Source of the DNA: Deltaproteobacteria bacterium
Lineage (GTDB): Bacteria > Myxococcota_A > Polyangia > Polyangiales > JADJMO01
Length of the DNA stretch: 64,000 nt
Assembly (NCBI GenBank): GCA_025363655.1
Contig: JANYDK010000084.1
Span: 62,001 to 126,000, forward strand
Direction: 5' to 3'
Shown: piece by piece, positions 9,003 to 17,535 of the stretch
How positions within the stretch are numbered: position 1 is the first letter of the stretch
Layout: each line of letters begins with the position of its first letter
Translations under genes and position numbers: made by a program
Notes under the pieces: generated by a model
What the model saw: the letters and a program-made list of their open reading frames with translations, nothing else
The model's database searches: none
What the model was told of the DNA's origin: nothing

Positions 9003-9809
9003 TTACTTGGCGAACGTGGTAGCGGTGCCGATACCGACCCGCGCGAGCTCGTCGACGACGATGGCGCGAACGGTCACCGGTCCGGCGGCGAACGGACGAA
9101 CGACTGGGCCCTTCGCGCCGTGGACGACGTAGCCGCCCTCGACGCGCAGTTGCGGCGTCTGCGACGCGCCGACGCCGGTGACTGCGATGTCGCCGCCATC
9201 CTTGCTCGAGATCGACGTCGGCAACGACACCTTCGGCGCAGGGAGCGTCGGCGCGCCCGGACGCATGGCTGCGCGAACGATGCCGGCGATGACCTTGGCG
9301 GTCGGGACCGCGCCGGCGCCGTTCGGATCGTCGACGAGACGGACGTCGAAGGCGATGTTCGCTTGGGTGCCGAGGACAATCGTCGCGCCGGCCTCGTCGC
9401 CGTAGACGAGATCGCCGAGCGCTGTGCCTTCGATTTGCGGCAAGACACGGGAAATTCCGTGCAATTGGCGATCGAGGAAGCGACGCGCGCCTTCGCCGTC
9501 GTTCGCGACCTCGAGGCGTAGGACCGCGCGCACCGCCGAGGAGCCGTCGACGTAGGTGAGCACGAGGCCGCCGTCGTCGGGCACGGTGTCTCGCAGCGTC
9601 AGGCCCGGAATGACGATCGCGCTCTTCTCGACGCCCGCGAGGACGCCTTGCGCATTCGGCGCCTGCAGTGCGTACGACACGCGCACCGGGTCGTCGCCCT
9701 TGGTCCCGGAAGTGCCGAGGGAAGGAGCCGCGATGGCCGCGCCGCCGATGAGGAGGGCGCCCACCGAGAGCAGCAGCGGGTCAGTCCACGGTCGTGATTT
9801 GATCGGCAT
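9003..9809 (-). CDS. Exported protein of unknown function, coupled to the transglutaminase-like gene
   Basis: A 268-residue protein with an N-terminal signal or anchor (basic MPIKSRPW, then a hydrophobic stretch ending near IAAPS) and a beta-rich body without cysteines or known motifs. I chose the ATG at 9809 because GGAGGAG lies about 10 bases upstream and the next residues form a signal sequence; the frame continues upstream into the neighbouring gene but that part looks like out-of-frame translation. The start overlaps the end of the transglutaminase-like gene by 29 bases, which points to translational coupling and a shared task in the cell envelope. No family recognised. Confidence 0.75.
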   Translation of the reverse strand: MPIKSRPWTDPLLLSVGALLIGGAAIAAPSLGTSGTKGDDPVRVSYALQAPNAQGVLAGVEKSAIVIPGLTLRDTVPDDGGLVLTYVDGSSAVRAVLRLEVANDGEGARRFLDRQLHGISRVLPQIEGTALGDLVYGDEAGATIVLGTQANIAFDVRLVDDPNGAGAVPTAKVIAGIVRAAMRPGAPTLPAPKVSLPTSISSKDGGDIAVTGVGASQTPQLRVEGGYVVHGAKGPVVRPFAAGPVTVRAIVVDELARVGIGTATTFAK

Positions 9810-11505
9810 ATTTGTAGCTCGCTCCTCCGGTGGAGAGACGCTTGAGGTAATCGTCGCCGGTGAGGTTCTGCACCAGCTCTTTGACGTGCGGGTCGGTGGC
9901 CGGGTCGCTGTCACCGTCGACCGCGAGGGTGGCGTCGAAGATGTTGGCGGTGGCGTTCGGCGTCGTCACCGCGTGATAGCTGAACGAGAATCGCCCGCTG
10001 TCGAAGGGCGATCCGAAGGTGGTCGAGCCGATGCCCATGATCGGGTTGAGACCGAAGCCCCAGCCGATGATCGCGTAGTGCAGCTTGGCGCCGATCATGT
10101 TGGCGTACGTCGAGAGGATGCTCGCGCAGTCGCTGCAGTTGACGATGTTGCCGTATCTGCGTGTGAGGAACGACGAGAGGTGGAAGATCTCGGCGCTGTA
10201 GCCGTCGGAGGTGGTGGCTCCGCAGTAGTGCGAGGCGCCACTCTTGCGGTCGTACGTGAGCTTGAGGTCTTCGTAGACGTGCTTGACGAGGATCGAGCGC
10301 GCGCCGTTCTCGTCAGTGGCGCCGCCGGCGATCGCGGTGGTGGCGTCGTCGACGACGGCCACCCAGGGGATGTTCGGCGCCGCGGTGCCTTGCGTGTTGC
10401 CGAGCACGCCGTAGATGCGAACGGCGGCGGTCTGGTTGGTGCCGCCGACGGTGAACCAATCACCGCCGGTGACCTTCGCCTCGAAGTGCCATTTCAGCGT
10501 CAAATCGGCCTTTTGGATGGCCGGCACCGGTGACGCGGCGAGCGACAGCGTGGCGACGCCGCTCTTGATGACGCCGGCGTCTCCCGTGAGAGCAGCGGTG
10601 TCGTCGAGGGCGACGCGGAGCTGTGGCGCGCCTTCGAGCTCGAGGCCCGTTGGCACGTTGCCGGCGCCACCCGCCGCCGTCTTGCCCATCGTGAAGACGA
10701 GGTCGGGCTTGCTCCCGATCGTGAGCGCGATCGGGCTCGTCGTGCCGGTCTCGATGACCGCGCCGCTGCCGTCGACCATCGGCGAGTCGAGGGTCGTCCA
10801 GAGATCGGCGAAGTTGCGCGCGACGCCAGCGGGCGTGTCGAGCTCGGGCTCGCCGCTGGGGATCGCCATCGCGCTCGCGGGCGCGGCGTCGGGGATCGAA
10901 TAGTACGCTTTGAAGGCGTGATTCACCGCGTGGTACATGAGCGGCACGCGCGCGCCCGTGCCCTTCTCGACGTTGAGCGCCTTGGCGCCGATGCGCAGCA
11001 CCCAGACGGTCGACTCTTGCTTGGCCGGGGTCGCGTTGGTCGCTTCGGTCGGGCAGCCGAGCTTGGCGCGCACGGTGTACTTGCCGGGAACGAGCGCGGT
11101 CACCGACGAGGGGACGAAGTCGAACGAGGCGCTTCCGAGCGATTTTTTGCCGCTGAAGAGCGACGTCATCTGGGTCCCGTCCTTGTCGAAGACGCCCACG
11201 TCGAGCGGGTGATCGCCCTTGGCGCTGCCGTCGTCGGCGAGCGTGAGGGCGATCGACATCGCGCCCTTGTCGCGCAGTTGAGCGACGGGCTTCTTCACGA
11301 CGAGGTCGACCTTGGCCTTGCACACCGTCGCGAGCAGCGTGTCGCCGGGCGCGGAGTCGCCTCCGCCGATGCCGGTGTCGCTGCCAGGGATGCCGCCCGT
11401 GTCGGAGCCGGGCTGGACGTCGTCGTCGAAGTTGGCGGTGCTACCACAACCGATCGCAAGCGCGACGGGAGCAGCAAGAAGCAAGCGGAACCGGACTCGC
11501 GGCAC
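9781..11505 (-). CDS. Lipoprotein with a transglutaminase-like (Cys-His-Asp) domain
   Basis: A 574-residue lipoprotein: signal peptide ending in LAIGC (Cys20), an acidic Gly/Asp/Ser linker to about 55, a long beta-rich region, then a C-terminal domain that fits the transglutaminase/papain-like fold. The likely triad is Cys460 (or Cys457) in NCSDCASIL, His511 in SYHAV and Asp524 in IFDATL; order and spacing match that fold. Such domains cleave or cross-link peptides, for example in the cell wall; the substrate is unknown. The downstream gene starts inside its 3' end. The family call comes from the triad pattern only, so moderate confidence in function, high in coding. Confidence 0.75.
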   Translation of the reverse strand: MPRVRFRLLLAAPVALAIGCGSTANFDDDVQPGSDTGGIPGSDTGIGGGDSAPGDTLLATVCKAKVDLVVKKPVAQLRDKGAMSIALTLADDGSAKGDHPLDVGVFDKDGTQMTSLFSGKKSLGSASFDFVPSSVTALVPGKYTVRAKLGCPTEATNATPAKQESTVWVLRIGAKALNVEKGTGARVPLMYHAVNHAFKAYYSIPDAAPASAMAIPSGEPELDTPAGVARNFADLWTTLDSPMVDGSGAVIETGTTSPIALTIGSKPDLVFTMGKTAAGGAGNVPTGLELEGAPQLRVALDDTAALTGDAGVIKSGVATLSLAASPVPAIQKADLTLKWHFEAKVTGGDWFTVGGTNQTAAVRIYGVLGNTQGTAAPNIPWVAVVDDATTAIAGGATDENGARSILVKHVYEDLKLTYDRKSGASHYCGATTSDGYSAEIFHLSSFLTRRYGNIVNCSDCASILSTYANMIGAKLHYAIIGWGFGLNPIMGIGSTTFGSPFDSGRFSFSYHAVTTPNATANIFDATLAVDGDSDPATDPHVKELVQNLTGDDYLKRLSTGGASYKYADQITTVD

Positions 11506-11731
11506 GAGGACCTCCGTGTCGTGGAGAGCTTCTGAGCGTTCGAGACCTCGCGGCGGGAAGATCCTCGCGGCGGGAAGACGTGCGCCCGCGCGAGCGGTGT
11601 CACGGGAGAAGGTGATGCTAGCGCACTCTCTGGAGATGCAATGGCTACCGATTGTGTATTTTTCCGCACCGAACGCGATCGGTGGTGATTTCCGCGGATC
11701 CGCCGAAGGCGGGACGCGGGTATGTCACCTT

Positions 11732-12883
11732 TCAGGCCGGCAGCGGCGTATCGAGCGCGCGCCAGAGGTACCAAGCGCCGATCGAACGGAACGGACGCCA
11801 GGCTTCGGCGCGGCGAAGGAGCGCAGCGGGCGAAGGGAGTGAACGCAGTCGGAAGAGCTTCTGCGCGCCTTTGCGCACGCCGAGATCGGCGACCGGCATC
11901 ACGTCGGGTCGACCGAGCTCGAAGATGAGGAGCATCTCCACCGTCCATCGTCCGATGCCGCGCACCTCGCAGAGCGCCTCGACGACGCGCTCGTCGGGCA
12001 TGCGTGCGACGCGCTCGAGGGGCAGGCTCTTCTCGAGGACGCGCCTCGCCAAATCGTGGAGCGCCGCCGCCTTCGCGTGCGAGAGACCGACGGAGCGCAA
12101 TTCGTCGGCGGAGGTCGCGTGCACCTTCGCCGGCGCGTCGGGGCCGAAGCTCGCGGGATCGGCTTCACCGATCTTGGCGGCGACGCGGCCGAAGATCGTC
12201 GCCGCAGCCTTCACCGAGAGTTGCTGTCCAGCGATGGCGCGCGCGAGCGTGCGGAAGAGCTCCCCGCGCGGCGCGATCGGCAGCGGGCAGGGGATCGCGC
12301 GAATCAGCGGCGCAAGGACGGGATCGACGCGAGACAGGTGACGACGCGCGCGCGTGTGCTCTTCGTCGTCGAGCGAGCCTCCTTCGACCGTGAGAAGCGT
12401 CGCCTTCGTCGAGGTCCCGCCCGGCGCGGAGAAACCGCCGCTGTCGTGCGCGCCGACTACGCGATGGCAGGGCGTGACGATCGGGTGCGGGTTCCTGCCC
12501 ATCGCGACGCCGATCGCGCGCGCGGAGACGGTATTCACCTTGGCGGCGAGCTCGGCGTAGGTCGACGTCGTCCCGCGCGGAATGCGACGCGTCTCCGCGT
12601 AGACGCCGCGCGCGAACGGCGAGAGCTCATCGTCGTCGAGACGAATGTCGTCGTAGTCGACGTCTTCACCGCCGAGGTGCGCGGTGACACGGGCCGCGAG
12701 CTCTTCGGCAGCGACGTCGTCGGCGATGCGCGACGCGCCTGCTCGTCGCAACGTCGCCGCGGTGTCGACGGTGGGGAGAACGACGCGCGCGAGGCCGCGA
12801 TCGGAGAAGACGAGACCGACGTCGCCGATGGCGGTGGGGACGAGACGAGAGCGGAGGCCGGGGGAGGGCGAGGGCTTGGCCAC
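11732..12883 (-). CDS. Fused O6-alkylguanine-DNA alkyltransferase / 3-methyladenine DNA glycosylase (Ogt-AlkA)
   Basis: A 383-residue cytosolic DNA repair protein with two enzyme domains. Residues 1-170 are an Ogt/MGMT alkyltransferase: IPRGTTSTYAELA, then the active site PCHRVV with acceptor Cys139. Residues about 190-383 are an AlkA-like HhH-GPD glycosylase: helix-hairpin-helix LCEVRGIGRWTVEML (304-318) and catalytic Asp333 in PVADLG. One chain could thus remove alkyl groups from O6-guanine by self-alkylation and excise N-alkylated purines. E. coli has these as separate proteins. The start is 9 bases from the stop of the upstream P450 gene on the same strand. No Ada-type regulatory N-terminus is present. 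Confidence 0.92.
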   Translation of the reverse strand: MAKPSPSPGLRSRLVPTAIGDVGLVFSDRGLARVVLPTVDTAATLRRAGASRIADDVAAEELAARVTAHLGGEDVDYDDIRLDDDELSPFARGVYAETRRIPRGTTSTYAELAAKVNTVSARAIGVAMGRNPHPIVTPCHRVVGAHDSGGFSAPGGTSTKATLLTVEGGSLDDEEHTRARRHLSRVDPVLAPLIRAIPCPLPIAPRGELFRTLARAIAGQQLSVKAAATIFGRVAAKIGEADPASFGPDAPAKVHATSADELRSVGLSHAKAAALHDLARRVLEKSLPLERVARMPDERVVEALCEVRGIGRWTVEMLLIFELGRPDVMPVADLGVRKGAQKLFRLRSLPSPAALLRRAEAWRPFRSIGAWYLWRALDTPLPA

Positions 12884-12892
12884 GCGCGCAGT

Positions 12893-14242
12893 CTATGCCG
12901 TGTTTGTCGTGGATTTCAGGCGTAAACGCAATTTCCCCTTCGGCTGCGGCGGCGTCACTGCCCAGTCGTAGTCGAGCGCCTGCTCGGGGAGCTCGAAGTC
13001 GTAGCCACGGAGGAGCGCGACGACGAACGTCTGCATCGCATACGTCGCGTAGTCGGTGCCGGGGCACTTGTGACCGCTCGCCGGACCGGGCCCGTGCGGA
13101 ACGAACGCATGCGGATGCTTCTCGTGCTCGGCGCGCCCCGGTGCGAATCGCTCGGGATCGAATTTCTCGGGATCGACGAACGACTCGGGATCGGTGTTGA
13201 TGGCGCGGAGGGCGAAGAGGACCATCCACCCCTCGGGGATGGTGTGCCCTTCGAATTCGAACGTGGTTTTGGCCTTGGCGAAGAGCGCCGGGAGAATCGG
13301 CGTCAAGCGCTTCACCTCTTGCACGACCGCGTTCACGTAGGTCAGAGACGCGAGCTTTCCGAGCGTGAGCGGACCGCTCGGAGCGAGCTTCGTCACCTCG
13401 GCCTTCGCGCGCTCGGCCACCGCCGGATTTTTCACCAGCTCGAGGATCGTGCGGACGAACTCGGCGAAGATGATGAAGCCGGCGACGATGACGTGATGCA
13501 CTTCGAGCACCAGCTCGTCGTCGCCGAAGGTGGTGCCGTCGTCGGTCTTGGCGCGAATCATCCGCGTGAGGCCGTCGTCGGGGAGCTTCTCGCGGTGCTC
13601 GGCGATCGCTCCGCGGAAGAACGTCAGCAGCCGGTCGCGCGCTTTGAGCGCCTTGCTGTAGGCGGTGCCCGGAAGCGGAATGGGAAGGCCGGCGAAGCCC
13701 GAGCGAAGATACTCGTAGTCGGCCATCACCGACGCCAGGCGCGCCGGATCGTCGATGCCGAGGACGTTGCGGCAGATGAGACCGAGGGCGAGCTTCTGAC
13801 ACTCTTCGAGGCCGACGACCTCGTCGTGCTTCGACCACTCGGCGAGCGCTTCCTCGATGGCCGCTTGCATGCTCGGCAGGTACGACTCGAGGGCTGCGCG
13901 CCCGAAGCCGGCGAGGACCAGCTGCTTTCGCGCGTGGTGCACCGTGCCGTCGAGCGTGGGCAGGCTCCTCCCGCCGAAGAGCTCTTGCACGTGCGGCGGC
14001 ATCGCGTCTTCACGCTGCAATTTGTCGCCGTCGAGGAGCGCTTCGCAGGCCGCGGTGCCGGCGATGACAGCCGTCTTGCGACCGAGGACGCTCGAACGGA
14101 AGACATTTCCACCGTGCTTTTCCAGGCGATCGGTGACGAAGCCGAAGCCGTTCTTGGCGAAGGAGAGCGTCTCGCCGACGAGCGGGAGGCCATTGGTTCC
14201 GGGCGGAAGGGGGCGCTTGGCCCCGTCGTCGGCGGTGGTCAT
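12893..14242 (-). CDS. Cytochrome P450 with atypical I-helix
   Basis: A 449-residue heme monooxygenase-like protein. The proline-rich entry (PLPPGTNGLPLVGE), an EVKRL variant of ExxR, the FDPERFAPG meander and the heme-thiolate loop (FVPHGPGPASGHKCPG, Cys393) identify it. The I-helix is unusual: VAGFIIFAEF around 253-262 lacks the acid-alcohol pair (usually AGxE/DT) that delivers protons during oxygen activation. This and the KCPGTDY loop recall plant CYP74 hydroperoxide-metabolising enzymes, which need no oxygen or reductase; that link is only a suggestion. The start may be ATG 14242 or GTG 14269; neither has a clear ribosome site. No ferredoxin or reductase lies nearby. It may be co-transcribed with the Ogt-AlkA gene. 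Confidence 0.88.
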   Translation of the reverse strand: MTTADDGAKRPLPPGTNGLPLVGETLSFAKNGFGFVTDRLEKHGGNVFRSSVLGRKTAVIAGTAACEALLDGDKLQREDAMPPHVQELFGGRSLPTLDGTVHHARKQLVLAGFGRAALESYLPSMQAAIEEALAEWSKHDEVVGLEECQKLALGLICRNVLGIDDPARLASVMADYEYLRSGFAGLPIPLPGTAYSKALKARDRLLTFFRGAIAEHREKLPDDGLTRMIRAKTDDGTTFGDDELVLEVHHVIVAGFIIFAEFVRTILELVKNPAVAERAKAEVTKLAPSGPLTLGKLASLTYVNAVVQEVKRLTPILPALFAKAKTTFEFEGHTIPEGWMVLFALRAINTDPESFVDPEKFDPERFAPGRAEHEKHPHAFVPHGPGPASGHKCPGTDYATYAMQTFVVALLRGYDFELPEQALDYDWAVTPPQPKGKLRLRLKSTTNTA

Positions 14243-14405
14243 GTCCGGATGGTACGCAGCTGTGCCCACCTCGGATCAATCATCTTTCGCGATCGGGATG
14301 GCTGAAAATGCCGGGAATTGCCCCGAGGCCAGGCTCTTCGCGCAAGTCGTCGGAACGCGATACGATCAGCTTGCGAGCCGCGTCGGCCGCAGCGTTGGGG
14401 GAAGC

Positions 14406-16514
14406 GTGTCGATCGAGCGCGGGCAGGTGATTGCTTCGAAGTATCGCCTCCTCGAGCGCCTCGGGGGCGGTGCGATCGGCGAGGTCTGGTGCGCGCGCAA
14501 CGAGACCATCGAGCGCGAGGTCGCGATCAAGATGCTCGCGCCCGATTGGGCGGTCGATGCCGCGGCGCTGCAGCACTTTTTCTCCGACGCGAAGGCGAGC
14601 GGAAAGCTGCGTCACCCGAGCATCGTCGAGCTGCTCGATCTCGGCGAGACGAACGCCGACGTCGCCTACGTGGTGATGGAGCTGCTCGAGGCCGAGAAGC
14701 TCGATTCGCTCCTCGAGCGTCGGAAGAAGCTCGCCGTCGGCACCGCGCTCCGCCTCTGCGGCGAGCTCGCGTCGGCGCTCGTCTTGGCGCATGAAAAGAA
14801 GCTCCCGCATCTGCGCATCGAGCCGGCCAACGTGCTCCTCCATCGTCAGGCGCGCACGCTCGTGCCCAAGCTCGTCGACTTCGGGGTCGCGCGCTTCGTA
14901 GAGGACGCGGCGCCGCCCTCGAGCATGAAGCTCAACCTGTCGGGACCGATCGCCTACCTCGCGCCCGAACAGCTCGATCCCTCGCAGACGCCCGACGCTG
15001 GCACCGACGTCTTCTCGCTCGGCGTGCTCCTTCATCACGCGCTGCTGGGCGCGCCGCCGTTTCGGGCGGCCTCGCGGGAGGCGCTGCGAGAGCAACACCT
15101 GACGGTGAGGCCAGCGCCGAAGCAGCGCGATCCCAAGCTCGATCCACGCGTCGGCAGCTTGCTCATCGATTGTCTGGCGCTCCAGCCCGAGCTCCGTCCG
15201 TCGATGGCCGAGGTGGCGGGTCGTCTCGAGCTGCTCGCTGCAGGGCTCCGCGATGGATTCGCCGAGCTCGCGGGCTCGCTGGTCATTGCCGAGAACCGAA
15301 CGCTGGCGCACTTCTCGTCGCTCGGCGGAGAAGAGGCGATTCCGCTCTCGGGACCGTCGATCGACGCGGCGCCGATTTCTTCGATGCCGGTGTCGTCGTC
15401 GCAATTGGAAGAGATCCCGCCGTCGAGCGACGCGGCTCCACTCTCGTCGTCGAACCTCGAAGATGCCGGTGGACCGCCGCCGCTGCAGACGCCGATGCCG
15501 CTGGTTACCCGCTCGACGCACCCGAGACCGGTGAAGACGCCGCTGCCGATGCCGTCGCCGGCGATTCTTCGCGCGCCAGCGGCGCCGAGCGCGCCGAAGC
15601 CGACGATGAGCGCGATCTCCAAGCCGCTCGCGGGCCCGCTTCCGCCGAGGCCGGGTGGTGGGTCACTCGGTTCACCGCTCGGGGCGCGTCGTCCTGCTGG
15701 CCAAAGCGATTCGCCGCCGGCACCGCGTGCGCCGATCGCGCCGCCGCGAGCGCTCGAAGATGCCGGTCCGGTGAGCCAACTGATCGCGCAACGGCTGAGC
15801 GGTCCAAGCCCGGCGCCGCAGGGAATCGAGCAGCTCGACGATTTGGAGGACGCGCTCCTGGCGCAAGTCGCCGCGTCGCGCGCGAGCATCGCCAAGGAAG
15901 CTCCGCCGCTCCCCACGCCCGATCCGCCGCGCGCGGTTGCCAAGGTCGAGCCGGCGAAGATCGAGCCCGTCAAAGTCGAACCGGCCAAGGCGCCGTTCGC
16001 CAGTGCGTCGATCTTCGATCCCGAGCCGAGCCAATCGTCGCTTCGTGCGTCGCCGTCGCCGGTGGTCGGTACGCCACGCAGTCTGCCCCCACCATCGTCT
16101 TCGAGGGCGAGTCGCTATGCGACGATTGCCCTGGTTTTGGCGGCCATTTTTGCTGCGAGTGCGTATGCGTACCGAAGCAGTCAGTCCTCTTCGGGGACGT
16201 CGCCATCGCCCGAGTCGAGCAAGACGACCTCGACCAACCCGACGACGACGACGACGACGACGACTACGACCACGACTGCGACGAGCTCGACTTCGGCGAT
16301 GCCCACCGTCTCCGCCGTTCCCTCGACGAGCGCGGAGGCGGCGGCTTCGACGACTGCATCTGCATTGCCGAGCGCGTCGGCGTCGGCGCCACTCGCGCCG
16401 CCGAGCAACCCCCCCGTCACGCCGACGGGGACAGCGCCGACGGTGACGACCGTCAAGCCGAAGCCGAAGCCGACGACCGATCCCGCATTCGGGGTCCACA
16501 GCTCGGGGATCTGA
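14406..16514 (+). CDS. Membrane-anchored Ser/Thr protein kinase homologue, predicted pseudokinase
   Basis: A 702-residue protein. Residues 12-275 are a eukaryote-like kinase domain with glycine loop (GGGAIGEVW), ATP-binding Lys42 (VAIK) and an intact DFG (158-160). The catalytic loop, however, reads HLRIEPAN at 135-142 where HRDLKPEN is expected: Arg137 replaces the catalytic Asp and Glu139 the Lys. It may bind ATP but should not phosphorylate. A long Pro/Ser/Ala linker follows, one transmembrane helix near 575-595 and a Thr/Ser-rich outer tail with a run of twelve Thr. The GTG at 14406 is chosen for its GGGGA site and position just ahead of the domain. The next gene starts one base after its stop, so an operon is likely. 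Confidence 0.9.
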   Translation: MSIERGQVIASKYRLLERLGGGAIGEVWCARNETIEREVAIKMLAPDWAVDAAALQHFFSDAKASGKLRHPSIVELLDLGETNADVAYVVMELLEAEKLDSLLERRKKLAVGTALRLCGELASALVLAHEKKLPHLRIEPANVLLHRQARTLVPKLVDFGVARFVEDAAPPSSMKLNLSGPIAYLAPEQLDPSQTPDAGTDVFSLGVLLHHALLGAPPFRAASREALREQHLTVRPAPKQRDPKLDPRVGSLLIDCLALQPELRPSMAEVAGRLELLAAGLRDGFAELAGSLVIAENRTLAHFSSLGGEEAIPLSGPSIDAAPISSMPVSSSQLEEIPPSSDAAPLSSSNLEDAGGPPPLQTPMPLVTRSTHPRPVKTPLPMPSPAILRAPAAPSAPKPTMSAISKPLAGPLPPRPGGGSLGSPLGARRPAGQSDSPPAPRAPIAPPRALEDAGPVSQLIAQRLSGPSPAPQGIEQLDDLEDALLAQVAASRASIAKEAPPLPTPDPPRAVAKVEPAKIEPVKVEPAKAPFASASIFDPEPSQSSLRASPSPVVGTPRSLPPPSSSRASRYATIALVLAAIFAASAYAYRSSQSSSGTSPSPESSKTTSTNPTTTTTTTTTTTTATSSTSAMPTVSAVPSTSAEAAASTTASALPSASASAPLAPPSNPPVTPTGTAPTVTTVKPKPKPTTDPAFGVHSSGI
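16241..16285 (+). repeat. ACG/GAC trinucleotide tract in the pseudokinase gene
   Basis: Eight perfect GAC/ACG triplets (16241-16264) followed by degenerate copies encode most of the poly-Thr run in the outer tail of the pseudokinase. A change in copy number would alter tail length without shifting frame. Confidence 0.85.
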
Positions 16515-16515
16515 C

Positions 16516-17535
16516 ATGACGTCGAAGTGGATCGCCGCGCCGCTCGCCTTGATTCTCACCACCAGCCTCACCACGAGCCTCACCACGAGCCTCACCTTCG
16601 GCGCTGTCACGCCTGCTTTGGCTGCGCTCGAGCCGAAGCTGACACCGGCGCAAATCGCGGCTGCCCGAAAGTCGTTCCAGCAAGGACTCGACGCCGAGCG
16701 CGCAGAAGATTGGTCTGGTGCGCTCGCGGCCTTCGAGGCTACGGCGGCGATCAAGCGCACGCCGCAGGTGACGTTCCACCTCGCGCTCTGCGAGGACAAG
16801 CTCGGCAAGTTGCTGGCCGCGCTCGCCGACTACGAAGCAGCTGAAGTCGACGCCAAAGAGAAGAAGGTCGCCGAGGTGCTCTCCGCCGCGCCGATGCTCG
16901 CGGCGGCGCTTCGTGAGCGCATTCCTCGGATCACGATCACGCTCTCGGGGGAGACGCCGACCGAGGTGCGGCTCGACGAGAAGGCGTTGACGATGCCGAT
17001 CGCTGGGGAAATTCGTCTCGATCCGGGCGATCACGTGATCGTCGCGCGGGCGGTCGGGGTCTCTGAGGTTCGCGTCGAGCTGCACTTGGTCGAACGCGAC
17101 GTGCGCGCGGTGCCGATCGATCTGCGCAAGCCCGCGCCTCCGCCGCCACCTCCGCCGCCACCGCCGCCACCGCGCGAGTCGACCGACAGCCGCAAGACGA
17201 TCGGCCTCGTCGTCGGCGGCGTCGGCGTTCTCTCTCTCGGCGCATCGGCGATTTTCTATGCCATGCGGGCGGGGAAGGTCAGCGACCTGAACGCCAACTG
17301 CGTCGATCTCAAGTGCCCCCCCTCGAGCAGCGACGCGCTCGATTCGGCGAAGACGTACACCACGCTGAGCCGCATCACGCTCGGCGTCGGCGTCGTCTCG
17401 CTCGGCGTCGGTGCATATCTCTACCTCAGCGCGAAGGGCGGCAAAAAAGAGCCTTCTTCGGCGACCGATCACGCGCGCCTTGCTCCGTGGTCGCCCGAAG
17501 GTTCGCTCGGCCTCGGCGTGCAGGGGGCCTTCTGA
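16516..17535 (+). CDS. Exported TPR-like protein with PEGA-like region and two C-terminal membrane segments
   Basis: A 339-residue protein, second in the pseudokinase operon. The signal peptide contains three TTSL repeats and ends near PALAA. Residues about 45-130 form TPR-like helices (ARKSFQQGLDAERAEDWSGA). A beta-rich section (about 135-200) ends in a DPGDHVIVARAVG stretch typical of PEGA-like surface domains, followed by a run of about 14 prolines. Two hydrophobic segments sit at about 230-250 and 285-305. This layout often accompanies Ser/Thr kinases in myxobacteria; function unknown, perhaps a partner of the pseudokinase. Its stop overlaps the start of the next gene (TGATG). Confidence 0.85.
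   Translation: MTSKWIAAPLALILTTSLTTSLTTSLTFGAVTPALAALEPKLTPAQIAAARKSFQQGLDAERAEDWSGALAAFEATAAIKRTPQVTFHLALCEDKLGKLLAALADYEAAEVDAKEKKVAEVLSAAPMLAAALRERIPRITITLSGETPTEVRLDEKALTMPIAGEIRLDPGDHVIVARAVGVSEVRVELHLVERDVRAVPIDLRKPAPPPPPPPPPPPPRESTDSRKTIGLVVGGVGVLSLGASAIFYAMRAGKVSDLNANCVDLKCPPSSSDALDSAKTYTTLSRITLGVGVVSLGVGAYLYLSAKGGKKEPSSATDHARLAPWSPEGSLGLGVQGAF
16558..16593 (+). repeat. Three 12-bp repeats in a signal peptide
   Basis: Three tandem copies of the pattern ACC-ACS-AGC-CTC encode TTSLTTSLTTSL inside the hydrophobic core of the signal peptide of the TPR-like protein. Confidence 0.9.
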
